Below, piece after piece: positions 16,045 through 22,712 of a stretch of DNA of 64,000 nucleotides. Source of the stretch: CAVQGZ01 sp964400785 (GTDB lineage: Bacteria; Actinomycetota; Actinomycetes; Jiangellales; Jiangellaceae); NCBI GenBank assembly GCA_964400785.1, contig CAYNWB010000007.1:1-64000 (forward strand), written 5' to 3'. The translations under genes and the position numbers were made by a program. Under the pieces are notes generated by a model. The model ran no database searches, was not told the DNA's origin, and saw only the letters and a program-made list of their open reading frames with translations. Each line of letters begins with the position of its first letter. The stretch's first letter is position 1.

Positions 16045-17180
16045 CCCAGCTGCGGGTGGGGCTGGTGAGCCCGTACTCCTGGAGCGCCATGGGTGGGGTC
16101 CAGGTGCATGTGCGGGACTTCGCACAGATGCTGCGCGAGCGCGGGCACGAGGCATCCATCCTCGCTCCCGCCGAGGACGAGGACGACCTCGAGCCGGGAG
16201 TGGTCTGGGGCGGACGTCCGGTTGCCGTGCCGTACAACGGTTCGGTGGCCCGTCTGACGTTCGGGCCCGTGGCCGCCGGCCGGGTGCGGCGATGGCTGGC
16301 GAACGGCGAGTTCGACATCGTCCACGTCCACCAGCCCGAGTCGCCGAGCCTGAGCATCCTCGCCGTCTGGGCTGCTGACGCGCCGCTCGTCGGCACCTGG
16401 CACATGGCCTCGGAGCGGTCGAAGGCCCTGGTCGGGTTCTCCGGGATCCTGCGCCCGTCGCTGGAGAAGATCGAGGCCCGCATCGCCGTCAGCGAGGCCG
16501 CGCGCACCACCCTGGTGAGCCACCTCGGGGGTGACCCGGTGCTCATCCCCAACGGGGTTCACGTCGACACGTACGCCGCCGCCCGACCGCGGGCCGACCT
16601 GCGCGCCCCCGGCGGCACGGTGTCGTTCCTGGGTCGGCTCGACGAGCCGCGCAAGGGGCTGCCCGTGCTGCTGGCCGCCTGGCCCGACGTCGTGCGGCGG
16701 CACCCGCAGGCCCGGCTGCTCGTCGCCGGCCCCGGGGACGTCGCGGAGGCCCAGCGCACCGTGCCGGTCGACGTGCGCGACACGATCCGGTGGCTCGGTC
16801 GGATCAGCGACGCCGACAAGGCCACGATGCTCGCCAGCAGCGACATCTACGTCGGCCCGCACACCGGTGGGGAGTCGTTCGGCATCGTGCTCGTCGAGGC
16901 GATGGCGGCCGGCGCCACCGTCGTGGCCAGCGACCTGCCCGCGTTCCGGGCCGTGCTCGGTGAGGGAGCCGCAGGTCGCACCTTCGCGATGGGCGACTCG
17001 GCGGCCTTGGCACGCACCCTGTCGCAGCTGCTCGGCGACCCGGACGAACGGAGTCGGCTACGGGCCGGAGCCCGTGCCCAGGTGCATGCCTACGACTGGC
17101 CGACGGTCACCGACCAGGTGCTCGAGGTCTACGACCTCGTGCTCGGGCGCAGCGTCGCTCCCCGACGGACGGTGCGCTGA
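16041..17180 (+). CDS. pimA: Phosphatidylinositol alpha-mannosyltransferase (PimA-like GT4)
   Basis: A 379-residue GT-B fold glycosyltransferase of family GT4, expected to move mannose from GDP-mannose to phosphatidylinositol on the cytoplasmic side. The N-terminal acceptor lobe has SPYSWSAMGGVQVHVRDFAQ (residues 10-29) and the HVHQPESPS region. The C-terminal donor lobe has SFLGRLDEPRKGL and the E(x)7E-type PHTGGESFGIVLVEAMA. Length matches PimA (about 380). The ATG overlaps the patA stop. Its position after pgsA and patA is the strongest reason for choosing PimA over other GT4 enzymes. Confidence 0.9.
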   Translation: MTQLRVGLVSPYSWSAMGGVQVHVRDFAQMLRERGHEASILAPAEDEDDLEPGVVWGGRPVAVPYNGSVARLTFGPVAAGRVRRWLANGEFDIVHVHQPESPSLSILAVWAADAPLVGTWHMASERSKALVGFSGILRPSLEKIEARIAVSEAARTTLVSHLGGDPVLIPNGVHVDTYAAARPRADLRAPGGTVSFLGRLDEPRKGLPVLLAAWPDVVRRHPQARLLVAGPGDVAEAQRTVPVDVRDTIRWLGRISDADKATMLASSDIYVGPHTGGESFGIVLVEAMAAGATVVASDLPAFRAVLGEGAAGRTFAMGDSAALARTLSQLLGDPDERSRLRAGARAQVHAYDWPTVTDQVLEVYDLVLGRSVAPRRTVR

Positions 17181-17181
17181 C

Positions 17182-17712
17182 GTGGAGGCCCTCGTCGTGC
17201 TGCTCGTCGTGGCCGCGGTCGGGGCGCTCGTCGTGACGTGGTCGGCGGCACGCCTCGACCACCTGCACACGCGGCTCGAACGCATGGACGCGACGCTGGA
17301 CGCCGAGCTGCTGCGCCGCTCGGGCGCGACGCTCGAGGTCGCCACGAGCGGGCTGCTCGACCCCGCCAGCTCGATGGTGCTCGCCGACGCGGCCCATCGC
17401 GCCCGCTCGGCGCCACCGAGCGGGCGGGAGGAGGCCGAGTCGGCTCTCACCGAGGCCCTGGTGGCGGCCTTCGACGACCCGGGTGGGGCAAGCGCCGTGG
17501 CGGTGCCGGAGTGGGGCCGTGAGCTCGTCACCGACCTCGGCACGGCCTGCCGCCGGGTGCAGACCGCCCGGCGGCTGCACAACGGGACGGTGTCGGTGAC
17601 GCGCCACCGGCGTCGGTCGCGCTTCGTCCGGCTCTTCCACCTGGCAGGACGCGCTGCCATGCCCGAGCACATCGAGTTCGACGACCGCGTGCCCGCAGCG
17701 TTCCAGCGATGA
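17182..17712 (+). CDS. Conserved hypothetical protein with N-terminal membrane helix
   Basis: A 176-residue protein of unknown function, one base after pimA. Residues 1-20 are strongly hydrophobic (LVVLLVVAAVGALVVTW) and could be a signal anchor. The rest is acidic to neutral and Ala-rich, ending with a basic patch, TRHRRRSRFVRLFHLAG, and the acidic tail HIEFDDRVP. The segment RRVQTARRLHNGTVSVTRHRRR faintly resembles the RRFYNDAV core of LemA proteins, but I would not assign that family on this alone. The GTG at 17182 fits the operon spacing. Mycobacteria carry an unrelated-looking NUDIX gene at this point. It probably belongs to the pgsA-patA-pimA transcript. Confidence 0.7.
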   Translation: MEALVVLLVVAAVGALVVTWSAARLDHLHTRLERMDATLDAELLRRSGATLEVATSGLLDPASSMVLADAAHRARSAPPSGREEAESALTEALVAAFDDPGGASAVAVPEWGRELVTDLGTACRRVQTARRLHNGTVSVTRHRRRSRFVRLFHLAGRAAMPEHIEFDDRVPAAFQR

Positions 17713-17737
17713 CGCACCGAGTGCGACGACCTACGCT
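17709..17737 (+). promoter_or_regulatory. Putative promoter of pdxS-pdxT
   Basis: This is one of the few places with both boxes: ATGACG at 17709-17714 resembles a -35 and TACGCT at 17732-17737 a -10, with a 17-bp spacer. The -10 ends 6 bp before the pdxS ATG, implying a leaderless mRNA. It overlaps the end of the preceding gene. Confidence 0.55.
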
Positions 17738-17743
17738 GGTGCC

Positions 17744-18661
17744 ATGACGACCCGTGACCGCGCCGATGACTTCTCCGCCGCCGAGGTGGGTACCGACCGC
17801 GTGAAGCGCGGCATGGCTGAGATGCTCAAGGGCGGGGTGATCATGGACGTGGTCACCGCGGAGCAGGCACGCATCGCCGAGGACGCCGGCGCGGTGGCCG
17901 TCATGGCGCTCGAGCGGGTGCCTGCCGACATCCGGGCGCAGGGCGGGGTCTCGCGCATGAGCGACCCCGACATGATCGACAGCATCATCGCCGCCGTGTC
18001 GATCCCCGTGATGGCCAAGGCCCGCATCGGGCACTTCGTCGAGGCTCAGGTGCTGCAGTCCCTCGGGGTCGACTACGTCGACGAGTCCGAGGTGCTCACG
18101 CCGGCCGACTACGCCCACCACATCGACAAGTGGCAGTTCACGGTGCCGTTCGTGTGCGGGGCCACGAACCTCGGCGAGGCGCTGCGCCGGATCGGTGAGG
18201 GAGCGGCGATGATCCGCTCGAAGGGGGAGGCCGGCACCGGTGACGTCTCCAACGCCACCACGCACATGCGCGCCATCGGCGACGAGATCCGTCGCCTGAC
18301 GTCGCTGCGCAGCGACGAGCTCTACCTCGCGGCCAAGGAGATGCAGGCGCCGTTCGCGCTGGTCGAGGAGGTCGCGCGGATCGGTCGGCTGCCCGTGGTG
18401 ATGTTCACCGCGGGAGGCATCGCCACCCCGGCGGACGCCGCGATGATGATGCAGCTCGGCGCCGACGGTGTCTTCGTCGGCTCCGGCATCTTCAAGTCGG
18501 GCGACCCGGCCAGGCGGGCAGCGGCGATCGTGGCCGCCACGACGCACTTCGACAACCCCGACGTGATCGCCAAGGTGTCGCGCGGCCTGGGCGAGGCCAT
18601 GGTCGGCATCAACGTCGAGGAGATCCCGCAGCCGCACCGACTGGCCGAGCGGGGTTGGTGA
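17744..18661 (+). CDS. pdxS: Pyridoxal 5'-phosphate synthase lyase subunit PdxS
   Basis: A 305-residue (beta/alpha)8 enzyme that builds PLP from ribose 5-phosphate, glyceraldehyde 3-phosphate and ammonia delivered by PdxT. The MAKARIGH motif with Lys92 corresponds to the Schiff-base lysine (Lys81 in B. subtilis). IRSKGEAGTGDVSNATTHMR carries the second catalytic lysine and the phosphate-binding glycines. The C-terminal INVEEIPQPHRLAERGW is intact. The N-terminus is about 10 residues longer than in Bacillus. The start is ATG, with TACGCT 6 bp upstream. The stop overlaps the pdxT GTG (GTGA), matching a 1:1 complex. Confidence 0.97.
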   Translation: MTTRDRADDFSAAEVGTDRVKRGMAEMLKGGVIMDVVTAEQARIAEDAGAVAVMALERVPADIRAQGGVSRMSDPDMIDSIIAAVSIPVMAKARIGHFVEAQVLQSLGVDYVDESEVLTPADYAHHIDKWQFTVPFVCGATNLGEALRRIGEGAAMIRSKGEAGTGDVSNATTHMRAIGDEIRRLTSLRSDELYLAAKEMQAPFALVEEVARIGRLPVVMFTAGGIATPADAAMMMQLGADGVFVGSGIFKSGDPARRAAAIVAATTHFDNPDVIAKVSRGLGEAMVGINVEEIPQPHRLAERGW

Positions 18662-19257
18662 CGCCGCGCGTCGGCGTCCTCGCACTGCAGGGTGACGTCC
18701 GCGAGCACCAGCGCATCCTGACCCGGCTCGGCGTCGCCGCCCCCCGAGTCCGCACCCCGGACGAGCTGGCAGGGGTCGACGCCCTGGTGATCCCCGGAGG
18801 GGAGTCCACGGCGATCGCGCGTCTGGCCGTCGTGCTGGACATGCTCGAGCCGCTGCAGAAGGCTGTTGCCGCCGGCATGCCCACCTACGGCTCGTGCGCC
18901 GGCATGATCCTGCTGGCCGATCGGCTCACCGGCGCACCCGCGAACCAGCCGCGCATCGGCGGCCTGCACATCACGGTGCGCCGCAACGCGTTCGGCCGGC
19001 AGGTGGACTCGTTCGAGACCGACCTCGACGTCCCGGTGCTGGGTGCACCCGCGCTGCGGGCGGTGTTCATCCGCGCCCCCTGGGTCGAGCAGGCCGACCC
19101 GGACGTCGAGGTGCTCGCCCGCGTCAGCGGTGGCATCGCCGACGGTACGATCGTGGCCGTCCGCCAGGAGGCGCTGCTGGCCACGTCGTTCCACCCGGAG
19201 CTGACCGGCGACCTGCGTCTGCACGAGCTCTTCGTGCGGCTCGTGCGCGCCGCCTGA
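18658..19257 (+). CDS. pdxT: Pyridoxal 5'-phosphate synthase glutaminase subunit PdxT
   Basis: A 199-residue class I glutamine amidotransferase that feeds ammonia to PdxS. Features are GVLALQGDVREHQ near the N-terminus, the IPGGEST oxyanion region, the nucleophile in YGSCAGMILLAD (Cys at about residue 80), and the C-terminal His-Glu pair in FHPEL. The GTG at 18658 overlaps the pdxS stop by four bases. A TTG one codon upstream is possible but unnecessary. Length is normal (about 190-200). Confidence 0.96.
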   Translation: MTPRVGVLALQGDVREHQRILTRLGVAAPRVRTPDELAGVDALVIPGGESTAIARLAVVLDMLEPLQKAVAAGMPTYGSCAGMILLADRLTGAPANQPRIGGLHITVRRNAFGRQVDSFETDLDVPVLGAPALRAVFIRAPWVEQADPDVEVLARVSGGIADGTIVAVRQEALLATSFHPELTGDLRLHELFVRLVRAA

Positions 19258-19297
19258 CGCGGCACGACGAGCAGCCGAGGTCGAGGGAGAGCACGCC

Positions 19298-20062
19298 ATG
19301 TCCGGCCACTCCAAGTGGGCCACCACGAAGCACAAGAAGGCGGTCGTGGACGCCCGTCGGGGCAAGCTGTTCGCGAAGCTGATCAAGAACATCGAGGTCG
19401 CCGCCCGACTCGGGGGCGCCGACCAGTCGGCGAACCCCACGCTCTACGACGCCGTGCAGAAGGCGAAGAAGTCGTCGGTGCCCAACGACAACATCGATCG
19501 CGCCATCAAGCGCGGCGCCGGCCTCGAGGCGGGGGGAGCGACCTACGAGACCATCACCTACGAGGGCTACGGCCCCCAGGGCGTCGCCGTCCTCGTGGAG
19601 TGCCTGACCGACAACCGCAACAGAGCCGCGGCCGAGGTGCGCACGGCGATGACCCGCAACGGGGGCACCATGGCCGACCCGGGGTCGGTGTCGTACCTGT
19701 TCCACCGCAAGGGCGTCGTGATCGTGCCCAAGCAGCAGGAGGACCGGACGGTGGACGAGGACGCGCTGCTCGAGGTGGTGCTCGAGGCCGGTGCCGAGGA
19801 CGTGGAGGACCTCGGGGAGGCGTTCGAGGTGCGCTGCGAGGCCGGCGACCTCGTGGTGGTGCGCTCGGCCATCCAGCAGGCCGGGCTCGACTACGAGTCG
19901 GCGGAGTCGTCGTGGCTGCCGTCGGTGACGGTGCCCCTCGACGCACCTGCCGCCGAGAAGGTCTTTCGCCTTCTCGACGTGCTCGAGGACAGCGACGACG
20001 TGCAGAACGTCTTCGCCAACTTCGACGTGTCCGACGACGTGATGGCCGACGTCTCGTCCTGA
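19298..20062 (+). CDS. YebC/PmpR family DNA-binding regulatory protein
   Basis: A 254-residue member of the TACO1/YebC family. The highly conserved N-terminus GHSKWATTKHKKAVVDARRGKLF and the middle YEGYGPQGVAVLVECLTDNRNR are both present. The family has been described as DNA-binding regulators and, for related proteins, as aids to translation of difficult sequences, so the role here is open. The ATG follows GAGGGAGAG at normal spacing. It sits between pdxT and ruvC, its usual actinobacterial neighbours; ruvC has its own SOS-type promoter region, so yebC probably ends the pdx transcript. Confidence 0.95.
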   Translation: MSGHSKWATTKHKKAVVDARRGKLFAKLIKNIEVAARLGGADQSANPTLYDAVQKAKKSSVPNDNIDRAIKRGAGLEAGGATYETITYEGYGPQGVAVLVECLTDNRNRAAAEVRTAMTRNGGTMADPGSVSYLFHRKGVVIVPKQQEDRTVDEDALLEVVLEAGAEDVEDLGEAFEVRCEAGDLVVVRSAIQQAGLDYESAESSWLPSVTVPLDAPAAEKVFRLLDVLEDSDDVQNVFANFDVSDDVMADVSS

Positions 20063-20109
20063 GGACGGCGCGTCGCACCGGCGCGCGTGACGGCCGGCTC
20101 GGTACTGTG

Positions 20110-20125
20110 TCGAACACGTGTTCGC
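20110..20125 (+). promoter_or_regulatory. LexA (SOS) box upstream of ruvC
   Basis: TCGAACACGTGTTCGC matches the actinobacterial LexA palindrome TCGAAC-N4-GTTCGA at 15 of 16 positions. It begins 1 bp after a TACTGT hexamer (20103-20108), so bound LexA would cover the transcription start. This predicts DNA-damage induction of ruvCAB. Confidence 0.85.
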
Positions 20126-20150
20126 CCACAACGAGCGAGGAGTAGCCGTC

Positions 20151-20669
20151 GTGCGGGTGGTGGGGATCGACCCGGGCCTGACCCGGTGCGGGCTCGCAGC
20201 CGTCTCGGGATCGCCGGGTCGGCGAGCATCCCTGCTCGGGGTGACGGTCGCCCGGACGTCGCCGCAGGACGACCTGGCCACCCGGCTGTGCGCCCTGGAG
20301 GCTGCGATCGAGCAGTTCATGACCGAGCACCGGCCGGACGAGGTCGCCGTCGAGGCCGTGTTCAGCCAGCACAACACGGCGACGGTGATCGCCACCGCCC
20401 AGGCTGCCGGGGTGGCGGTGCTCGTGGGCGGGCGACGGGCGCTGCCTGTCGGCACGCACACGCCGACCGAGGTCAAGGCCGCGGTCACCGGCAGCGGGCG
20501 CGCCGACAAGCAGCAGGTGTCGCGCATGGTGACGGCGATCCTCGGTCTGAGCGCGCCGCCCACGCCGGTCGATGCGACCGACGCGCTGGCCCTGTGCCTG
20601 GCCCACCTGTGGCAGGCGCCGGTGCGGGCACGCCGAGCCCAGGCCGAGGCGCTGGCGGCCCGCCGATGA
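20151..20669 (+). CDS. ruvC: Holliday junction resolvase RuvC
   Basis: A 172-residue endonuclease that cuts Holliday junctions after RuvAB migration. Catalytic acidic residues are visible in VRVVGIDPG (Asp7), VAVEAVF (Glu), and the C-terminal DATDALALCLAH. GVAVLVGG and QVSRMV are typical. The GTG at 20151 is preferred: it gives the usual family N-terminus and has AGGAG 8 bases upstream. An in-frame GTG at 20118 inside the LexA box would add 11 residues and lies 9 bp after a -10-like TACTGT, so leaderless initiation there cannot be excluded. The stop overlaps the ruvA ATG. Confidence 0.95.
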   Translation: MRVVGIDPGLTRCGLAAVSGSPGRRASLLGVTVARTSPQDDLATRLCALEAAIEQFMTEHRPDEVAVEAVFSQHNTATVIATAQAAGVAVLVGGRRALPVGTHTPTEVKAAVTGSGRADKQQVSRMVTAILGLSAPPTPVDATDALALCLAHLWQAPVRARRAQAEALAARR

Positions 20670-21292
20670 TCGCGTCGCTGCGGGGCACGGTCGTGGCTCT
20701 CGGTCTCGACCACGTCGTCGTCGAGACCGGAGGAGTGGGGCTGTACCTGCCGTGCCCTCCGCGCGTCCTGGCCGATCTGCGGGTCGGGTCGACGGTGCAC
20801 CTGCACACGTCTCTGGTGGTACGCGAGGACTCCCTCACCCTCTACGGCTTCGCGAGCACCGACGAGCGTGACCTCTTCGAGGTGCTGCTGGGGGTGTCGG
20901 GGATCGGACCGCGGCTGGCCATGGCGATGCTCGCGGTGCTCAGCCCCGACGAGGTTCGCACCGCGGTGGCCACCGACGACCTGGCCACGCTCACCCGCGT
21001 GCCGGGCATCGGGCGCAAGGGGGCGCAGCGGCTCGTGCTGGAGCTCAAGGACAGGCTGCCTGCCTTTGCTCTGCCCGCTGACAACGGTGGCGGCGCTGCC
21101 ACGGCGACGCCGTCCCAGGCGTGGGCCGAGCAGGTGTCGGCGGCGCTGGTCAGCCTCGGGTGGGGTGCTCGGGACGCCGCCGCGGCTCTCGAGGCCGTCG
21201 CCCCCGCGGCCACGCAGATGATCGAGCAGCAGGGCGAGCCCGACGTTCCGGCGCTGCTGCGCACGGCCTTGCGTTCGCTGGACCGGGCATGA
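20666..21292 (+). CDS. ruvA: Holliday junction branch migration protein RuvA
   Basis: A 208-residue junction-binding subunit. The N-terminal OB-fold begins MIASLRGTVVAL. Two helix-hairpin-helix elements are present (LLGVSGIGPRLAMAML and LTRVPGIGRKGAQRLVLELKD), followed by a variable linker (about 130-155) and the C-terminal RuvB-contacting domain. It overlaps ruvC and ruvB by four bases at each end (ATGA), so the three are translated in concert and share the SOS promoter. Confidence 0.97.
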   Translation: MIASLRGTVVALGLDHVVVETGGVGLYLPCPPRVLADLRVGSTVHLHTSLVVREDSLTLYGFASTDERDLFEVLLGVSGIGPRLAMAMLAVLSPDEVRTAVATDDLATLTRVPGIGRKGAQRLVLELKDRLPAFALPADNGGGAATATPSQAWAEQVSAALVSLGWGARDAAAALEAVAPAATQMIEQQGEPDVPALLRTALRSLDRA

Positions 21293-22365
21293 GCGAGTGG
21301 TCGCCGGAGGCAGCCTCGGTGGTCGACGCCGACGCGGTGGACGACGACCGCGTCGCCGACGTTGCGCTGCGGCCGCGTCGGATGGCGGAGTTCGTCGGCC
21401 AGCCGCGGGTTCGCGACCAGCTCTCGTTGCTGCTCGAGGCGGCGGCGCTGCACCAGCGCACACCCGACCACGTGCTGCTGTCCGGTCCACCGGGGCTCGG
21501 CAAGACCACGCTGGCGATGATCATCGCGGCCGAGCTCTCCTCGCCGATCAGGGTCGCGAGCGGTCCGGCGATCCAGCATGCCGGCGACCTCGCGTCCATC
21601 CTGTCCGGACTGACCGACGGCGAGGTGCTCTTCCTGGACGAGGTGCACCGGCTGGCACGGCCGGCCGAGGAGATGCTGTACCTGGCCATGGAGGACTTTC
21701 GGGTGGACGTGGTCGTCGGCAAGGGGCCCGGCGCCACCGTGATCCCGCTTCAGCTGCCGCACTTCACGCTGGTGGGGGCGACCACCCGGGCCGGGCTGCT
21801 CACCGGCCCGTTGCGGGACAGGTTCGGCTTCACCGCTCATCTGGACTTCTACTCCACCGACGACCTGGTCACGGTGCTGCACCGCTCGGCCGCGCTGCTG
21901 GGCATCCCGCTGGACGGTCCGGGGGCCGAGGAGATCGCTCGCCGGTCCCGCGGCACCCCGCGCATCGCCAACCGCCTGCTGCGGCGGGTGCGTGACTTCG
22001 CCGTGGTGCGGGCCGACGGGCGCATGAACCTCGCCGTGGCACGCGAGGCGCTGGCCGTGTACGACGTCGACGAGCGAGGCCTGGACCGTCTCGACCGGCA
22101 GGTGCTCGCGGCGCTGTGCGGGCGCTACGGCGGTGGTCCGGTGGGTCTGTCGACGATCGCGGTGGCTGTGGGGGAGGAGGCCGACACGGTCGAGGAGGTC
22201 AGTGAGCCGTTCCTGGTGCGCGAGGGCTTCCTCATCCGCACCCCACGAGGGCGGGTGGCGACCCCGGCGGCGTTCGAGCACCTGCGCCTGGCGCCTCCGG
22301 CGGACGTCTCGGCACCGACACTCGACCTGGAGATCCCTGGCACGCCACGCGGGTCCGTAGACTGA
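21289..22365 (+). CDS. ruvB: Holliday junction branch migration ATPase RuvB
   Basis: A 358-residue AAA+ motor. Walker A is GPPGLGKTT, Walker B is LFLDEVHR, and FTLVGATTRAGLLTGPLRDRFG contains sensor 1 and the arginine finger. The winged-helix C-terminus runs to residue 340. The N-terminal extension of about 25 acidic residues before LRPRRMAEFVGQ is usual in actinobacteria. The ATG overlaps the ruvA stop. The stop codon region contains TAGACT (22358-22363), which may serve the next gene. Confidence 0.98.
   Translation: MSEWSPEAASVVDADAVDDDRVADVALRPRRMAEFVGQPRVRDQLSLLLEAAALHQRTPDHVLLSGPPGLGKTTLAMIIAAELSSPIRVASGPAIQHAGDLASILSGLTDGEVLFLDEVHRLARPAEEMLYLAMEDFRVDVVVGKGPGATVIPLQLPHFTLVGATTRAGLLTGPLRDRFGFTAHLDFYSTDDLVTVLHRSAALLGIPLDGPGAEEIARRSRGTPRIANRLLRRVRDFAVVRADGRMNLAVAREALAVYDVDERGLDRLDRQVLAALCGRYGGGPVGLSTIAVAVGEEADTVEEVSEPFLVREGFLIRTPRGRVATPAAFEHLRLAPPADVSAPTLDLEIPGTPRGSVD
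22358..22363 (+). promoter_or_regulatory. Possible -10 of yajC-secDF
   Basis: TAGACT overlaps the end of ruvB and lies 54 bp before the yajC ATG. Unlike the leaderless-type cases it would give a leader with a Shine-Dalgarno GGAG. Confidence 0.3.
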
Positions 22366-22417
22366 GTCCCTTGCGGGTCGGTGCCTCGGCTCGTGCTGAC
22401 CTGACTCGGAGTCGTTC

Positions 22418-22702
22418 ATGGATGCCCTGGCCACCCTGCTGCCGCTGGTTCTCATCGGTGGCATCTTCTACCTGCTGCTGTTTCGTCCCATGCAGCGCCG
22501 CAACCGGGAGTTCGCCGCCACACAGGCCGCCGTCGCCCCCGGCGCCCGCGTGATGATGGGTGGTGGCCTCATCGCCACCGTCGTGAGCGTGGACGACGAC
22601 GACGTGGTCGTGGCGGCTGCGCCCGGGGTCGAGCTTCGCTACACCCGCCAGGGCGTGGTCAAGGTGCTCGAGCCGACGATGCCCGACACCACCACGGACT
22701 GA
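22418..22702 (+). CDS. yajC: Preprotein translocase subunit YajC
   Basis: A 94-residue single-pass membrane protein of the SecDF-YajC accessory complex. The helix is at residues 5-22 (ATLLPLVLIGGIFYLLLF), followed by RPMQRRNREF and the conserved cytoplasmic domain with GARVMMGGGLIATV. GGAG sits six bases before the ATG. secDF starts 10 bp after the stop, as expected for partners. Confidence 0.93.
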   Translation: MDALATLLPLVLIGGIFYLLLFRPMQRRNREFAATQAAVAPGARVMMGGGLIATVVSVDDDDVVVAAAPGVELRYTRQGVVKVLEPTMPDTTTD

Positions 22703-22712
22703 CGGCACCCGC

